Below are positions 5,524 to 13,352 of a stretch of 24,748 nucleotides of DNA, in pieces. Numbering within the stretch: position 1 is the first letter of the stretch; every line of letters starts with the position of its first letter. A program made the position numbers and the translations under genes. The notes beneath the pieces were generated by a model that worked only from the letters and a program-made list of their open reading frames with translations, was not told the DNA's origin and searched no databases. The DNA comes from a virus. The stretch spans positions 1 through 24,748 of IMG/VR virus record IMGVR_UViG_3300042154_000247. One strand, 5' to 3'.

Positions 5524-7708
5524 CGTTACCGGTATTGTTGCCGCCGCTGCGGTAGCGGAGGGTGGCAAGCCCAAGAAAAGTGCCTCCGACATCTTGGCAA
5601 CCGCCCGATCACGCCTTGATTTGGCGATTTCGGCGTTGTCTGAAAGCCGTGAAGACGAGATCGACGACCTGAAGTTCTACGCTGGCTCCCCAGACAACCA
5701 CTGGCAGTGGCCTGCTGACGTTTTGGCAACCCGTGGTGCTGTTCAAGGGCAGACCATCAACGCCCGTCCTTGCCTGACCATCAACAAGCTGCCCCAGCAT
5801 GTGCGCCAAGTCACAAACGACCAGCGCCAAAACCGCCCAGGTGCCAAAGTCATCCCTGTGGACGACAAGGCCGATGTGCAAGTGGCCGACATTTTCAACG
5901 GCATGATCCGGCACATTGAGTACATCTCTGACGCCGACGTAGCCTATGACACCGCCTGTGAGAACCAAGTGTCTTACGGCGAGGGCTATCTGCGCCTGCT
6001 GACCGAGTATTGCGACGACAACACATTTGACCAAGACATCAAGATTGGCCGCGTGCGTAACTCGTTTTCGGTCTACATGGACCCAACCATCCAAGACCCT
6101 ACTGGTGCGGATGCTCAATATTGCTTCATCACCGAAGACATTACCAAAGACGAATACACCCGGTTGTACCCGGACGCAGCCCCTATTACCACTCTCCAGT
6201 CGCTGGGCGTGGGCGATCAGTCGATCAGCAACTGGCTCAATGAAGACACCATTCGCATCGCGGACTACTATTACATTGACTACGATCGTACGACACTAAA
6301 CCTGTACCCCGGCAACGCCACGGCGTTTGAGGGCACAGCCGAGGACAAACAGCTCCGCGCTGTGTACGGCAAGCCAAAACGCACCCGTGAGTCCGATCGC
6401 CCGCGGGTGAAGTATTGCAAGATCAACGGATACGAGATTCTTGAAGAGCGTGAGTGGGCTGGCAAGTGGATTCCTGTTGTCCGCATCGTGGGCAATGAGT
6501 TTGAAGTCGATGGCCGGTTGTATGTGTCGGGCTTGGTGCGTAACGCCAAGGATGCCCAGCGCATGTACAACTATTGGGTTTCACAAGAAGCCGAGATGCT
6601 GGCCTTGGCACCAAAAGCGCCATTTATCGGCTACGGTGGTCAGTTCGAGGGCTACGAGGAAAAGTGGAAAACAGCCAACACCAACAATTGGCCGTACCTG
6701 GAGATCAATCCAGACGTCACAGACGGTCAAGGCGCTGTCCTGCCACTACCCCAGCGGGCACAGCCTCCAATGGCCTCCAGCGGCCTCCTGCAAGCCAAGT
6801 CGGGCGCGTCTGAAGACATCAAGTCCACGACAGGTCAGTACAACGCATCTTTGGGCATGGGCAGCAACGAGCGCTCAGGCAAAGCCATCCTTGCGCGTCA
6901 GCGTGAGGGTGATGTAGGTACTTACCACTACGGTGACAACTTGGCCCGAGGCGTTCGCCACGTGGCCCGTCAACTGGTGGACTTGATCCCCAAGATTTAC
7001 GACACACAGCGCATCGCCCGGATCATCGGTGAAGACGGCGAGACCAAAATGGTCAAGATCAACCCCGAGCAGGCCGAGCCGGTCAACAAGATCATGGACG
7101 AGCAGGGCATCGTGATCGAAAAGATCTACAACCCCGGCGTCGGCAAGTACGACGTTGTGGCGACCACTGGCCCAGGCTACGCGACCAAGCGTCAAGAAGC
7201 CTTGGAGGCGATGGCCCAACTGTTGCAGGGCAATCCACAGCTTTGGCAAGTCGCCGGTGACCTGTTCGTCAAGAACATGGACTGGCCTGGCGCTCAAGAG
7301 ATGGCAAAGCGGTTTAAGAAGACGATTGACCCCAAGCTCATGAGCGACAGCGACGAAAACCCAGAGTTGCAAGCCGCGCAGCAGCAGATGGAGGCAATGG
7401 GCCAGGAGATGGAGCAAATGCACCAGATGATCCAGAACGTCGGCAAGTCCATCGAGATGCAGGACATGAAGCGCAAGGACTACGAAGCTGAGATCAAAGC
7501 GTATCAGGCTGAGACACAGCGGATCTCTGCTGTGCAGGCCGGTATGACCGAGCAACAGATTCAAGACATTGCTATGGGTGTGGTTGCAGCCGCTATGGAG
7601 TCCAATGACCAGATCGGCGGCATTCCTGAGATGCGAGAAGCCCAAGGTATGGAAGCTGAACAGCCTGAAGAAATGATGCAGCCCCCAATGGAAGGAATGC
7701 CACAATGA
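5516..7708 (+). CDS. Portal protein (P22-like)
   Basis: At 730 aa this is close to the 725-aa P22 portal. The N-terminal region ('DLKFYAGSPDNHWQWPADV', then 'RPCLTINKLPQHVRQVTNDQ') is the typical opening of this family. A later 'ASEDIKSTTGQYNASLGM' and 'ERSGKAILARQREGDVGTYH' match the conserved portal stem/wing segment. The C-terminus, about residues 615-685, is a Gln/Met/Glu-rich coiled coil that fits the P22-type barrel. Twelve copies form the DNA channel at one capsid vertex and dock TerL, then the gp4-like adaptor. Its stop overlaps the next gene as ATGA. Confidence 0.94.
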   Translation: MADVTGIVAAAAVAEGGKPKKSASDILATARSRLDLAISALSESREDEIDDLKFYAGSPDNHWQWPADVLATRGAVQGQTINARPCLTINKLPQHVRQVTNDQRQNRPGAKVIPVDDKADVQVADIFNGMIRHIEYISDADVAYDTACENQVSYGEGYLRLLTEYCDDNTFDQDIKIGRVRNSFSVYMDPTIQDPTGADAQYCFITEDITKDEYTRLYPDAAPITTLQSLGVGDQSISNWLNEDTIRIADYYYIDYDRTTLNLYPGNATAFEGTAEDKQLRAVYGKPKRTRESDRPRVKYCKINGYEILEEREWAGKWIPVVRIVGNEFEVDGRLYVSGLVRNAKDAQRMYNYWVSQEAEMLALAPKAPFIGYGGQFEGYEEKWKTANTNNWPYLEINPDVTDGQGAVLPLPQRAQPPMASSGLLQAKSGASEDIKSTTGQYNASLGMGSNERSGKAILARQREGDVGTYHYGDNLARGVRHVARQLVDLIPKIYDTQRIARIIGEDGETKMVKINPEQAEPVNKIMDEQGIVIEKIYNPGVGKYDVVATTGPGYATKRQEALEAMAQLLQGNPQLWQVAGDLFVKNMDWPGAQEMAKRFKKTIDPKLMSDSDENPELQAAQQQMEAMGQEMEQMHQMIQNVGKSIEMQDMKRKDYEAEIKAYQAETQRISAVQAGMTEQQIQDIAMGVVAAAMESNDQIGGIPEMREAQGMEAEQPEEMMQPPMEGMPQ

Positions 7709-8067
7709 AGCCCGCCGATTTTGTAGGAACACTGTTTTTGGCCCGCGATGTGGCCCACTCAGTGCATCTGAACACCCGCAGCTACTCCAAACACAAGGCC
7801 TTGCGGCATTTTTACGACGACATTGTGGAGCTGGCAGACAAATTTGCAGAAGCCTACCAAGGTCGGCATAATCTGATCGGGCCAATCAGCTTGATGAGCG
7901 CAACCAAGACCAACAACATTGTTGAGTTCTTGCAAACCTCGATGGCTGAATTGGAAAATTGCCGATATGAAGTCTGCGACAAAACGGACACCCCGATTCA
8001 AAACATCATTGATGAAATCATTGGGTTGTACTTGTCAACGCTGTACAAATTGAAGTTCTTGGCATGA
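7705..8067 (+). CDS. DUF5856-type protein, Dps/ferritin-like
   Basis: A 120-aa helical protein that I recognise as the phage DUF5856 type. Residues 14-51 (H21, H30, D45, E49 in 'HLNTRSYSKH' and 'VELADKFAEAYQG') resemble the iron-site helices of Dps. The H30-to-D45 distance (15) and the D-x-x-A-E pattern match Dps H63, D78 and E82, but the residue equivalent to Dps D67 is R34, so a full ferroxidase site is not evident. The role in phages is unknown. It overlaps the portal stop and the next start as ATGA, placing it in the same translational chain. Confidence 0.7.
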   Translation: MKPADFVGTLFLARDVAHSVHLNTRSYSKHKALRHFYDDIVELADKFAEAYQGRHNLIGPISLMSATKTNNIVEFLQTSMAELENCRYEVCDKTDTPIQNIIDEIIGLYLSTLYKLKFLA

Positions 8068-8804
8068 CTACACCCTACATTTCCCAGACGCAGTACGGCA
8101 AGTACGAAGATTTCAATCTTCAGGTTGCCCGTGGTCAGATTCAGGGTCACAGCACCGTAAACATTTACGGTTACCAGCCAGCTATCAGCACCACGTCGGT
8201 TCCAGTTTGGGAAAACGTAACTGCGTACACATACCCGGCATCGGCCATTACGATGTATGTGTCCGGCACCAACGGCGACACATGCCGGATCACCGTGGTT
8301 GGCCTAAATTCGCTGTATCAGCCAATCAGTGAGACACTGGTAATGACTGGCGCTACGCCCGTTGCCACAACCAAACAATACCTGCGAATCAACAGCATGT
8401 TTGTGTCGCCTGACAGCCTGAGCAATCCGGCTGGCGTTGTGTACCTGAAAAACTTGGCTGCAACGGTAACGTATGCCCAGATTGCTACCGGCATTGGCCG
8501 CACCCAGATGGCAATCTACACTGTGCCTGCGGGATCGACGTTTTACTTGCAGCGCGTGGCGGTTTACACTTCGCTCAACGGCAACGATTACGTCACATAC
8601 CAAAACAAGAGCATCAGCCCCACTGGTGTAGTGCAGGTGTCTCAAACAGCCCCGCTTGCTACACTCTACGATGCTCTGCGGATCATGCCCAGGCCATTTC
8701 TTGAGAAAACCGACATTCAATTGTTTTGCGCGATCAAGAACGGTACAGGTGCAGTTGCGGTGGCCCAAGAAGGCTATTTGATTAAAAATGACACAGGATA
8801 CTGA
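8064..8804 (+). CDS. Putative virion structural protein (246 aa)
   Basis: The 246-aa product is rich in Thr, Ser, Val, Gly and Tyr and looks beta-stranded throughout. It starts MTTPYISQTQYGKYEDFNLQ and includes 'TVPAGSTFYLQRVAVYTSLN', a segment of the kind found in many virion surface proteins of aquatic phages. There is no signal peptide, membrane span or catalytic motif. Its start overlaps the previous stop as ATGA, and the next gene begins 3 nt after its stop. A capsid or tail surface component is most likely, but no exact role can be given. Confidence 0.65.
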   Translation: MTTPYISQTQYGKYEDFNLQVARGQIQGHSTVNIYGYQPAISTTSVPVWENVTAYTYPASAITMYVSGTNGDTCRITVVGLNSLYQPISETLVMTGATPVATTKQYLRINSMFVSPDSLSNPAGVVYLKNLAATVTYAQIATGIGRTQMAIYTVPAGSTFYLQRVAVYTSLNGNDYVTYQNKSISPTGVVQVSQTAPLATLYDALRIMPRPFLEKTDIQLFCAIKNGTGAVAVAQEGYLIKNDTGY

Positions 8805-8806
8805 TC

Positions 8807-9109
8807 ATGGAACTTTTAAACCCTCTCTCCAGCACTGATTTTCCAGCCAAGACCATCACCTACACCGGCACTGCTGGCGTTACGGGCACATGGAATGCTG
8901 GCCCCCAGGGCGTGGTTGTGTGGTCTGATCAGGCTTGCTACATCCAGGTGGGCGAAGGCGTCACAGCCACCACTGCATGCACCCCGATCCCACCGTTTAC
9001 ACCGATCCCGTTTAAAGTGCCCCAAGGCAGCGGCGGTCAGTGGCGAGTAAGTGCCATCCAGATTTCTACTGGCGGTACAATCTACTGCAAACCGATCAAT
9101 ATCCAATGA
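8807..9109 (+). CDS. Small putative structural protein (100 aa)
   Basis: A 100-aa beta-rich protein starting MELLNPLSSTDFPAKTITYT. The segment 'NAGPQGVVVWSDQACYIQVG' followed by 'PFKVPQGSGGQWRVSAIQIS' reads like a small beta sandwich of the type seen in phage head or tail decoration proteins. An AGGA ribosome site lies about 9 nt before the ATG. Its stop overlaps the next start as ATGA. No family name can be given with confidence. Confidence 0.6.
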   Translation: MELLNPLSSTDFPAKTITYTGTAGVTGTWNAGPQGVVVWSDQACYIQVGEGVTATTACTPIPPFTPIPFKVPQGSGGQWRVSAIQISTGGTIYCKPINIQ

Positions 9110-9270
9110 GCTTTTTTGGCATTCCAGTTCGCAACGGCATTGCCATTGGGCTTGGCAGTGTCATGTCGTTGCTGTCTGGCTATGCCAGCGCAACAGTTCA
9201 GGGTAATCTTTTAACCGAGATCGGCGACAACCTCGTACAAGAGGATGGTGGCTTGATTCTTCTGGAGTGA
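9106..9270 (+). CDS. Small hypothetical virion-cluster protein (54 aa)
   Basis: I place the start at ATG 9106, which overlaps the previous stop as ATGA; a longer open frame from 9040 would overlap that gene heavily. The product starts MSFFGIPVRNGIAIGLGSVM and ends in 'NLLTEIGDNLVQEDGGLILL', an ending style common in short phage structural proteins. The N-terminal half is hydrophobic enough to be a membrane span. Function unknown. Confidence 0.55.
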   Translation: MSFFGIPVRNGIAIGLGSVMSLLSGYASATVQGNLLTEIGDNLVQEDGGLILLE

Positions 9271-9275
9271 CCTAA

Positions 9276-9794
9276 ATGGCAGTCAATCTTTCACCTGTTG
9301 CTGGCGCTGGTTGGCAGTTTTTTGGCAACAATGGCGTCATTTTGTCAGGCGGCAAGCTGTACACGTATCAAGCTGGCACGACCACACCCGCTGCTACATT
9401 TACCACCATTGCTGGCAATGTAGCCCACACCAACCCAATCATTTTGGATTCTGCTGGACGAGTGCCAAGCGGTGAAATTTGGTTGACTGGAACAACGCAA
9501 TATAAATTTGGGTTGTACACAGCCTTAAATGTACTGATTGCCACTTATGACAATATTTGGGGCATTGGCGCAGCAGGCGGCACAGCGGTTCAAGTTCCGG
9601 TAATTTTTAATACTACTGGCACTGGCTCAAACACCACATTTGCACTAGGTGCTGTGCCAACTAGCGAAAACACCACCAATGTGTACATCAATGGTGTGTA
9701 CCAGCAAAAGAACACATATTTATTGTCTGGCGCAAACTTAGTGTTTTCCGAAGCACCTCCAATTACTTCGTCAATCGAAGTCAGTTACGTTTAA
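9276..9794 (+). CDS. Tail anchor protein with P22-tailspike-like head-binding domain
   Basis: In this 172-aa protein residues 12-75 ('GWQFFGNNGVILSGGKLYTY', 'NPIILDSAGRVPSGEIWLTG') match the head-binding domain found at the N-terminus of P22-type tailspikes. Residues 110-172 form a second small beta domain ('TNVYINGVYQQKNTYLLSGA', 'LVFSEAPP') widespread in phage fibres. It lacks any receptor or enzyme domain, so it probably fixes the following fibre and spike proteins to the tail. GGAG lies about 9 nt upstream of the ATG. Neighbours downstream are the fibre and tailspike genes. Confidence 0.8.
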   Translation: MAVNLSPVAGAGWQFFGNNGVILSGGKLYTYQAGTTTPAATFTTIAGNVAHTNPIILDSAGRVPSGEIWLTGTTQYKFGLYTALNVLIATYDNIWGIGAAGGTAVQVPVIFNTTGTGSNTTFALGAVPTSENTTNVYINGVYQQKNTYLLSGANLVFSEAPPITSSIEVSYV

Positions 9795-9803
9795 GGATTC
9801 ATC

Positions 9804-10397
9804 ATGGCCGATAAAAAGATTTCCGCGCTGACTGGCGCAACGACTCCACTTGCTGGCACAGAAGTATTGCCAATTGTGCAGGGCGGCGCTACGGTAAACG
9901 TGTCTGTTGCAAACTTGACCGCTGGCCGTGCAGTTGCGATGGCTGGTGGGTCGTTTACTGACAACATCACGCAAAGCACAGCAGCCAAAGGCATCAACTT
10001 CACCGCCAACACCCCCGCAGCGGGGATGACGAGCCAGTTGCTTAATGCGTATGAGGAGGGTACTTTTAACGCAACAGTTACATCTGGCGCAGGCTTAATC
10101 ACTTCTTATACCGCAGCGGGCACGTACGTTAAAGTTGGCAAAGAAATCACAGTTCAAATTGCCATCAACATAACTAATGCTGGTACTGCAAGCGGTTTGC
10201 TGGTCTTTGCAAATTTACCCTTCACATCGCAAAACGTGTCAGGCTCTGCTTATGTAGGCAGAACAAGGGAAAGCAATGTAAGCGGCGCAGCGTTCGATTT
10301 TCTCATAGATTCAAACGCCACAACAGGTCTTATTCTTTCAAGCGTTTGGGCATCTGGTCAGTTGTATTCGTTAACCGCCACATACATTACCGCCTAA
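9804..10397 (+). CDS. Putative tail fibre protein (197 aa)
   Basis: The protein opens with 'MADKKISALTGATTPLAGTE' and 'VLPIVQGGATVNVSVANLTA', an N-terminal module that recurs in fibre-type proteins of many phages. After about residue 80 ('LLNAYEEGTFNATVT') comes a beta-rich C-terminal domain with 'YTAAGTYVKVGKEITVQIAI', typical of small trimeric fibre heads. No enzyme motif is seen. An AAGGA ribosome site precedes the ATG. It lies between the anchor protein and the tailspike and probably forms part of the adsorption apparatus. Confidence 0.7.
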   Translation: MADKKISALTGATTPLAGTEVLPIVQGGATVNVSVANLTAGRAVAMAGGSFTDNITQSTAAKGINFTANTPAAGMTSQLLNAYEEGTFNATVTSGAGLITSYTAAGTYVKVGKEITVQIAINITNAGTASGLLVFANLPFTSQNVSGSAYVGRTRESNVSGAAFDFLIDSNATTGLILSSVWASGQLYSLTATYITA

Positions 10398-10406
10398 GGA
10401 GTCACG

Positions 10407-11909
10407 ATGTCTTTGACTAAAGCCAGTTTTTCAATGATTCAAGGCATGATGGGAAATGTCTTAGATTACGGCGCTGACCCGACTGGTGTTGCAGACAGCG
10501 CACCCGCGATCAATGCTGCAATTGCGGCAAGACGTTTTGTTTATTTTCCCGCTGGAACATATTTGGTTAATGCGCCAGTTGATTTGAAATCATACGCTGC
10601 GGCTGGTCTTTATGGCGTGGCCTATCAGCAAGTGACAATCAAAGCTGGCGCTGCAATGACTAGCGTGATTAACTTGTATGATACTGTTGACGTATACGAA
10701 GGTGTTTCAGAATACCCAATTCAAAACATCAAAATTGATGGCAACAATTTAGCCACTTATGGCATCCATGTTCGTTATCGTCATTTGGTAGATGTGCAAA
10801 ACGTCTACATTGACAATTGCACCACGGCTGTTTGGGCGGCTGATGCTTGGATTTGTTCTTATACCAATCTTCGCAGTCATACAAACACAAACGGCATCCA
10901 TCTTGAAGGTGCAAACCATAACACCGTTTTCAATAACTGCCATATTTTTCAAGCCAGTGGAGTTCCTTTGTATGTAGGTGGGACAAACCGACTTGACGGA
11001 AACAGCGACATTACTTTTAACAATTTGTTAATTGACAACTGCAATACCACTCAAATTGTTGTTGAAATGGGCATCAACACGAACGTGGTCACGTTCAACA
11101 GTGGCTACATGGGTGAGTTTGCTGCCAACACGCTTGGCACTGCCGCATTTGTTAAAGTTATTTCAGGCAAAGCCGTTTTTAATGGCACTGAGATTTTTTG
11201 CCAAGACACAGCCGTTCCTCCTGAAACTGATGGCGGCATGGCGTTGTTTTGGAGAGCAAACGGCGAGGCAATTTTTCAGGATTGCAGCATCGCTTTGTAT
11301 TCGTATGAATACCTATATCACCAAAGCTCGAACAACGTTGGCGGCCTGACGATTCAGGATTGCACAGTCATCAATGGAACTACTTACGGGCAAGAGTTGA
11401 TTTCTGGCCTCTACAACCTGTTTCCTGTCAAAAACTACGCCTATAAACTTACACCAAAGCACTTCGGTCGTGATCTGACGTACACCACATCTGGCGGAAC
11501 GTTTGTGCAAACATTTCCGGATACTGAAGCCCAAAAAGTTGAAGCTACTGTTGCGGGTGGGTACGCGAGCTTGTCTTTTGCCACAAATACGATGCCAAAC
11601 AACGCCGGATACTTTTTGGTGATCCTGGAGTATTCGTCAAACATCAACAGCTTGCTGCGGTTTACCAACGTACCGCTTGGAGTGCCGATCTGGGACGCCA
11701 TTCCGATCATCCCAACAACTGCAAACACGCGATCCACACTGGTGCAGCTTGTTCAAAACCCACTGTCTTTCAGCAACACGCCAGCAACGCTTGAACTGAC
11801 AAAACAAGCAGCAAACACATGGAGCATTGGCGATTTCCTGCACGTCTGGAAGTTTTCCATTCTTCCGATCAATGAGATCAATTACTCTCGTTTAAACTTT
11901 GAATTTTGA
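10407..11909 (+). CDS. Beta-helix tailspike, probable polysaccharide depolymerase
   Basis: A 500-aa protein. Residues 17-54 ('NVLDYGADPTGVADSAPAIN', 'VYFPAGTYLV') are the classic start of the pectate-lyase-like right-handed beta-helix found in phage tailspikes. Repeating rungs follow, rich in Asn and in 'I-x-I/V-x-N/D' turns, for example 'NIKIDGNNLATYGIHV' and 'NGIHLEGANHNTVFNNCHIF'. The last ~130 residues are a separate beta-rich domain, likely for trimerisation or binding. It probably binds and may cleave host surface polysaccharide; no active-site residues can be assigned by eye. It has no head-binding domain of its own, which the 172-aa protein may supply. A strong AAGGAG site precedes the ATG. 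Confidence 0.82.
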   Translation: MSLTKASFSMIQGMMGNVLDYGADPTGVADSAPAINAAIAARRFVYFPAGTYLVNAPVDLKSYAAAGLYGVAYQQVTIKAGAAMTSVINLYDTVDVYEGVSEYPIQNIKIDGNNLATYGIHVRYRHLVDVQNVYIDNCTTAVWAADAWICSYTNLRSHTNTNGIHLEGANHNTVFNNCHIFQASGVPLYVGGTNRLDGNSDITFNNLLIDNCNTTQIVVEMGINTNVVTFNSGYMGEFAANTLGTAAFVKVISGKAVFNGTEIFCQDTAVPPETDGGMALFWRANGEAIFQDCSIALYSYEYLYHQSSNNVGGLTIQDCTVINGTTYGQELISGLYNLFPVKNYAYKLTPKHFGRDLTYTTSGGTFVQTFPDTEAQKVEATVAGGYASLSFATNTMPNNAGYFLVILEYSSNINSLLRFTNVPLGVPIWDAIPIIPTTANTRSTLVQLVQNPLSFSNTPATLELTKQAANTWSIGDFLHVWKFSILPINEINYSRLNFEF

Positions 11910-11915
11910 CGCATC

Positions 11916-11942
11916 TTGACAAGCGACTTCTTAGCGCATAAT
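11916..11942 (+). promoter_or_regulatory. Candidate sigma70 promoter for scaffold/coat genes
   Basis: A perfect TTGACA (11916-11921) is followed by CATAAT (11937-11942), a 5/6 match to -10; the 15-nt spacer is short. A ~40-nt leader and an AAGGA ribosome site (about 9 nt before ATG 11993) follow. It lies in one of the few gaps of the + strand cluster, just after the adsorption genes, where extra transcription for abundant capsid proteins makes sense. Confidence 0.5.
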
Positions 11943-11992
11943 CTAAGAACTGTACCGGCCCAGTAGACCGGGGAATCGAAGGATTCATTGAA

Positions 11993-12769
11993 ATGACTGA
12001 AGAAGTCCAAGCCCTAGCGGAAGTAGACTCCGCGCCAACCACGGATGTGACGGCCACACCTGAAGTTGCTGATAGTACGCCGGAAGTAGCTGAAACACAG
12101 CCCAGCAAGACATTCTCGCAAGAGGAACTTGACGCTGCAATCGGCAAACGCCTTGCAAGAGAGCAACGTAAGTGGGAACGAGAGCAAGCAAACAGACAAG
12201 CGGAAACGCAAGTCTTAAGAGCCGCGCCAACTGCCACCGCTGACCAGTTTGAAAGCCCTGAAGCCTATGCGGAAGCACTGGCCTACCAGAAGGCAGAAGA
12301 GCTGATCGCCAAGCGTGAAGCAGCCAAGCAGCACTCGCAAGTTCTTGAGAGCTACCACGATCTTGAGGAAGAAGCACGGAATAAGTACGACGACTTTGCA
12401 CAAGTCGCCTACAACCCCAAACTTCCAGTCACGGACGTGATGGCTGAAACGATCCAGTCTTCGGAGATTGGGCCTGAGTTAGCGTACTACCTCGGCTCTA
12501 ACCCTAAAGAAGCGGAACGTATCTCACGCATGACGCCATTGAGCCAGGCGAAAGAGATCGGGAAAATTGAGGCCAAATTGGTTTCAGCGCCCCCGGTCAA
12601 AAAGACAACATCTGCGCCAGCGCCGATTTCGCCAGTAACTGCACGATCCTCTGGATCGCCAGCTTTTGACACTACGGACCCTAGGTCTTCCAAGACCATG
12701 ACGGACTCGCAGTGGATTGAAGCTGAACGTGCACGACAGCGGAAGAAGTGGGAAGCTCAGAACCGCTAA
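11993..12769 (+). CDS. Scaffolding protein
   Basis: This 258-aa protein is highly charged and helical, with an acidic Thr/Pro-rich disordered N-terminus, a central coiled region 'EELDAAIGKRLAREQRKWER' and 'AYQKAEELIAKREAAKQHSQ', and a disordered Ser/Pro/Ala linker. It ends in a basic helix 'IEAERARQRKKWEAQNR'. A basic C-terminal coat-binding helix is typical of P22-type scaffolds (P22 gp8, 303 aa). Position between portal and coat genes supports the assignment. It would direct procapsid assembly and leave before or during packaging. There are no cysteines and no membrane span. Confidence 0.8.
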   Translation: MTEEVQALAEVDSAPTTDVTATPEVADSTPEVAETQPSKTFSQEELDAAIGKRLAREQRKWEREQANRQAETQVLRAAPTATADQFESPEAYAEALAYQKAEELIAKREAAKQHSQVLESYHDLEEEARNKYDDFAQVAYNPKLPVTDVMAETIQSSEIGPELAYYLGSNPKEAERISRMTPLSQAKEIGKIEAKLVSAPPVKKTTSAPAPISPVTARSSGSPAFDTTDPRSSKTMTDSQWIEAERARQRKKWEAQNR

Positions 12770-12780
12770 CTCTCTTAAGA

Positions 12781-12801
12781 TCAGGTATAATGATTACCTG
12801 A
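12781..12801 (+). promoter_or_regulatory. TATAAT box embedded in a 7-bp inverted repeat
   Basis: TCAGGTA (12781-12787) pairs with TACCTGA (12795-12801) across a 7-nt loop. A perfect TATAAT (12786-12791) overlaps the left arm and loop. GGAG (12807-12810) follows, 7 nt before the HNH gene ATG. No good -35 is visible at the usual distance. It could be an extra promoter, a protein-controlled operator, or an RNA hairpin in read-through messages. Confidence 0.45.
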
Positions 12802-12817
12802 AATTAGGAGAATCGAA

Positions 12818-13342
12818 ATGGGGAGTGACAATTTAGACCTAACAGCTGAACAGTTGAAGCGGCAACGCAACAACGAAGCAGGCGCTAGGTATAGAGAACG
12901 AAACCGGGAACGGTTCAATCAGCGTATGCGAGACTGGCGTGAAGCGAATCGGGATAAAGACCGTGAGCATAAACGTGAGTACCGCAACCGGAAGATTGCA
13001 AATGGAACACCGGAAGAAGTTGCCGCAATGCGTGCTGCTGAATCCGCAAAAACCAAGCGCAATCAAGACCGGTGCAAAGATGAAGTTTATGGCGCTTATG
13101 GCGGTTATAAATGCAATTGCTGCAACGAGACTGAACGGATGTTTTTGTCAATTGACCATGTGCATAATGATGGTGCTGAAGAAAGAAGATCGGGTAAATA
13201 CAATGGTAGTGGGTCAGCCTTCTACGCTTGGCTTTGCAAGAACAACTTTCCAACCGGCTATCAGGTTTTGTGCATGAATTGTCAAGTTGGCAAACACAAG
13301 AACGGCGGCGTTTGTCCTCACCAAACCACTTTGACTTTATAA
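12818..13342 (+). CDS. HNH endonuclease (free-standing homing type)
   Basis: A 174-aa protein. The first 85 residues are a very basic Arg/Lys/Glu helical region ('YRERNRERFNQRMRDWREAN') likely to grip DNA. The nuclease domain follows: C99/C101/C102, then 'LSIDHVHNDGAEER' with D113-H114, and 'YQVLCMNCQVGKHKNGGVCP' with C152, N154, C155, H160, C166 and H168. This pairing of a zinc-binding cysteine set with the DHxHND and LCMNC motifs marks a common phage HNH family. It sits between scaffold and coat genes, a usual insertion point for selfish endonuclease genes, and has its own ribosome site and -10-like box. All key residues appear intact. Confidence 0.85.
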   Translation: MGSDNLDLTAEQLKRQRNNEAGARYRERNRERFNQRMRDWREANRDKDREHKREYRNRKIANGTPEEVAAMRAAESAKTKRNQDRCKDEVYGAYGGYKCNCCNETERMFLSIDHVHNDGAEERRSGKYNGSGSAFYAWLCKNNFPTGYQVLCMNCQVGKHKNGGVCPHQTTLTL

Positions 13343-13352
13343 GGAATTTAAT

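Noticed and set aside
6875-7885. Minus-strand open frame (336 aa) opposite the portal gene
   Set aside because: His/Leu-rich product is the mirror of the Gln/Met-rich portal coiled coil; no ribosome site and no minus-strand neighbours.
11943-11992. Riboswitch or structured leader before the scaffold gene
   Set aside because: CCGG words at 11955 and 11968 allow only a 4-bp stem; no known riboswitch core is visible.
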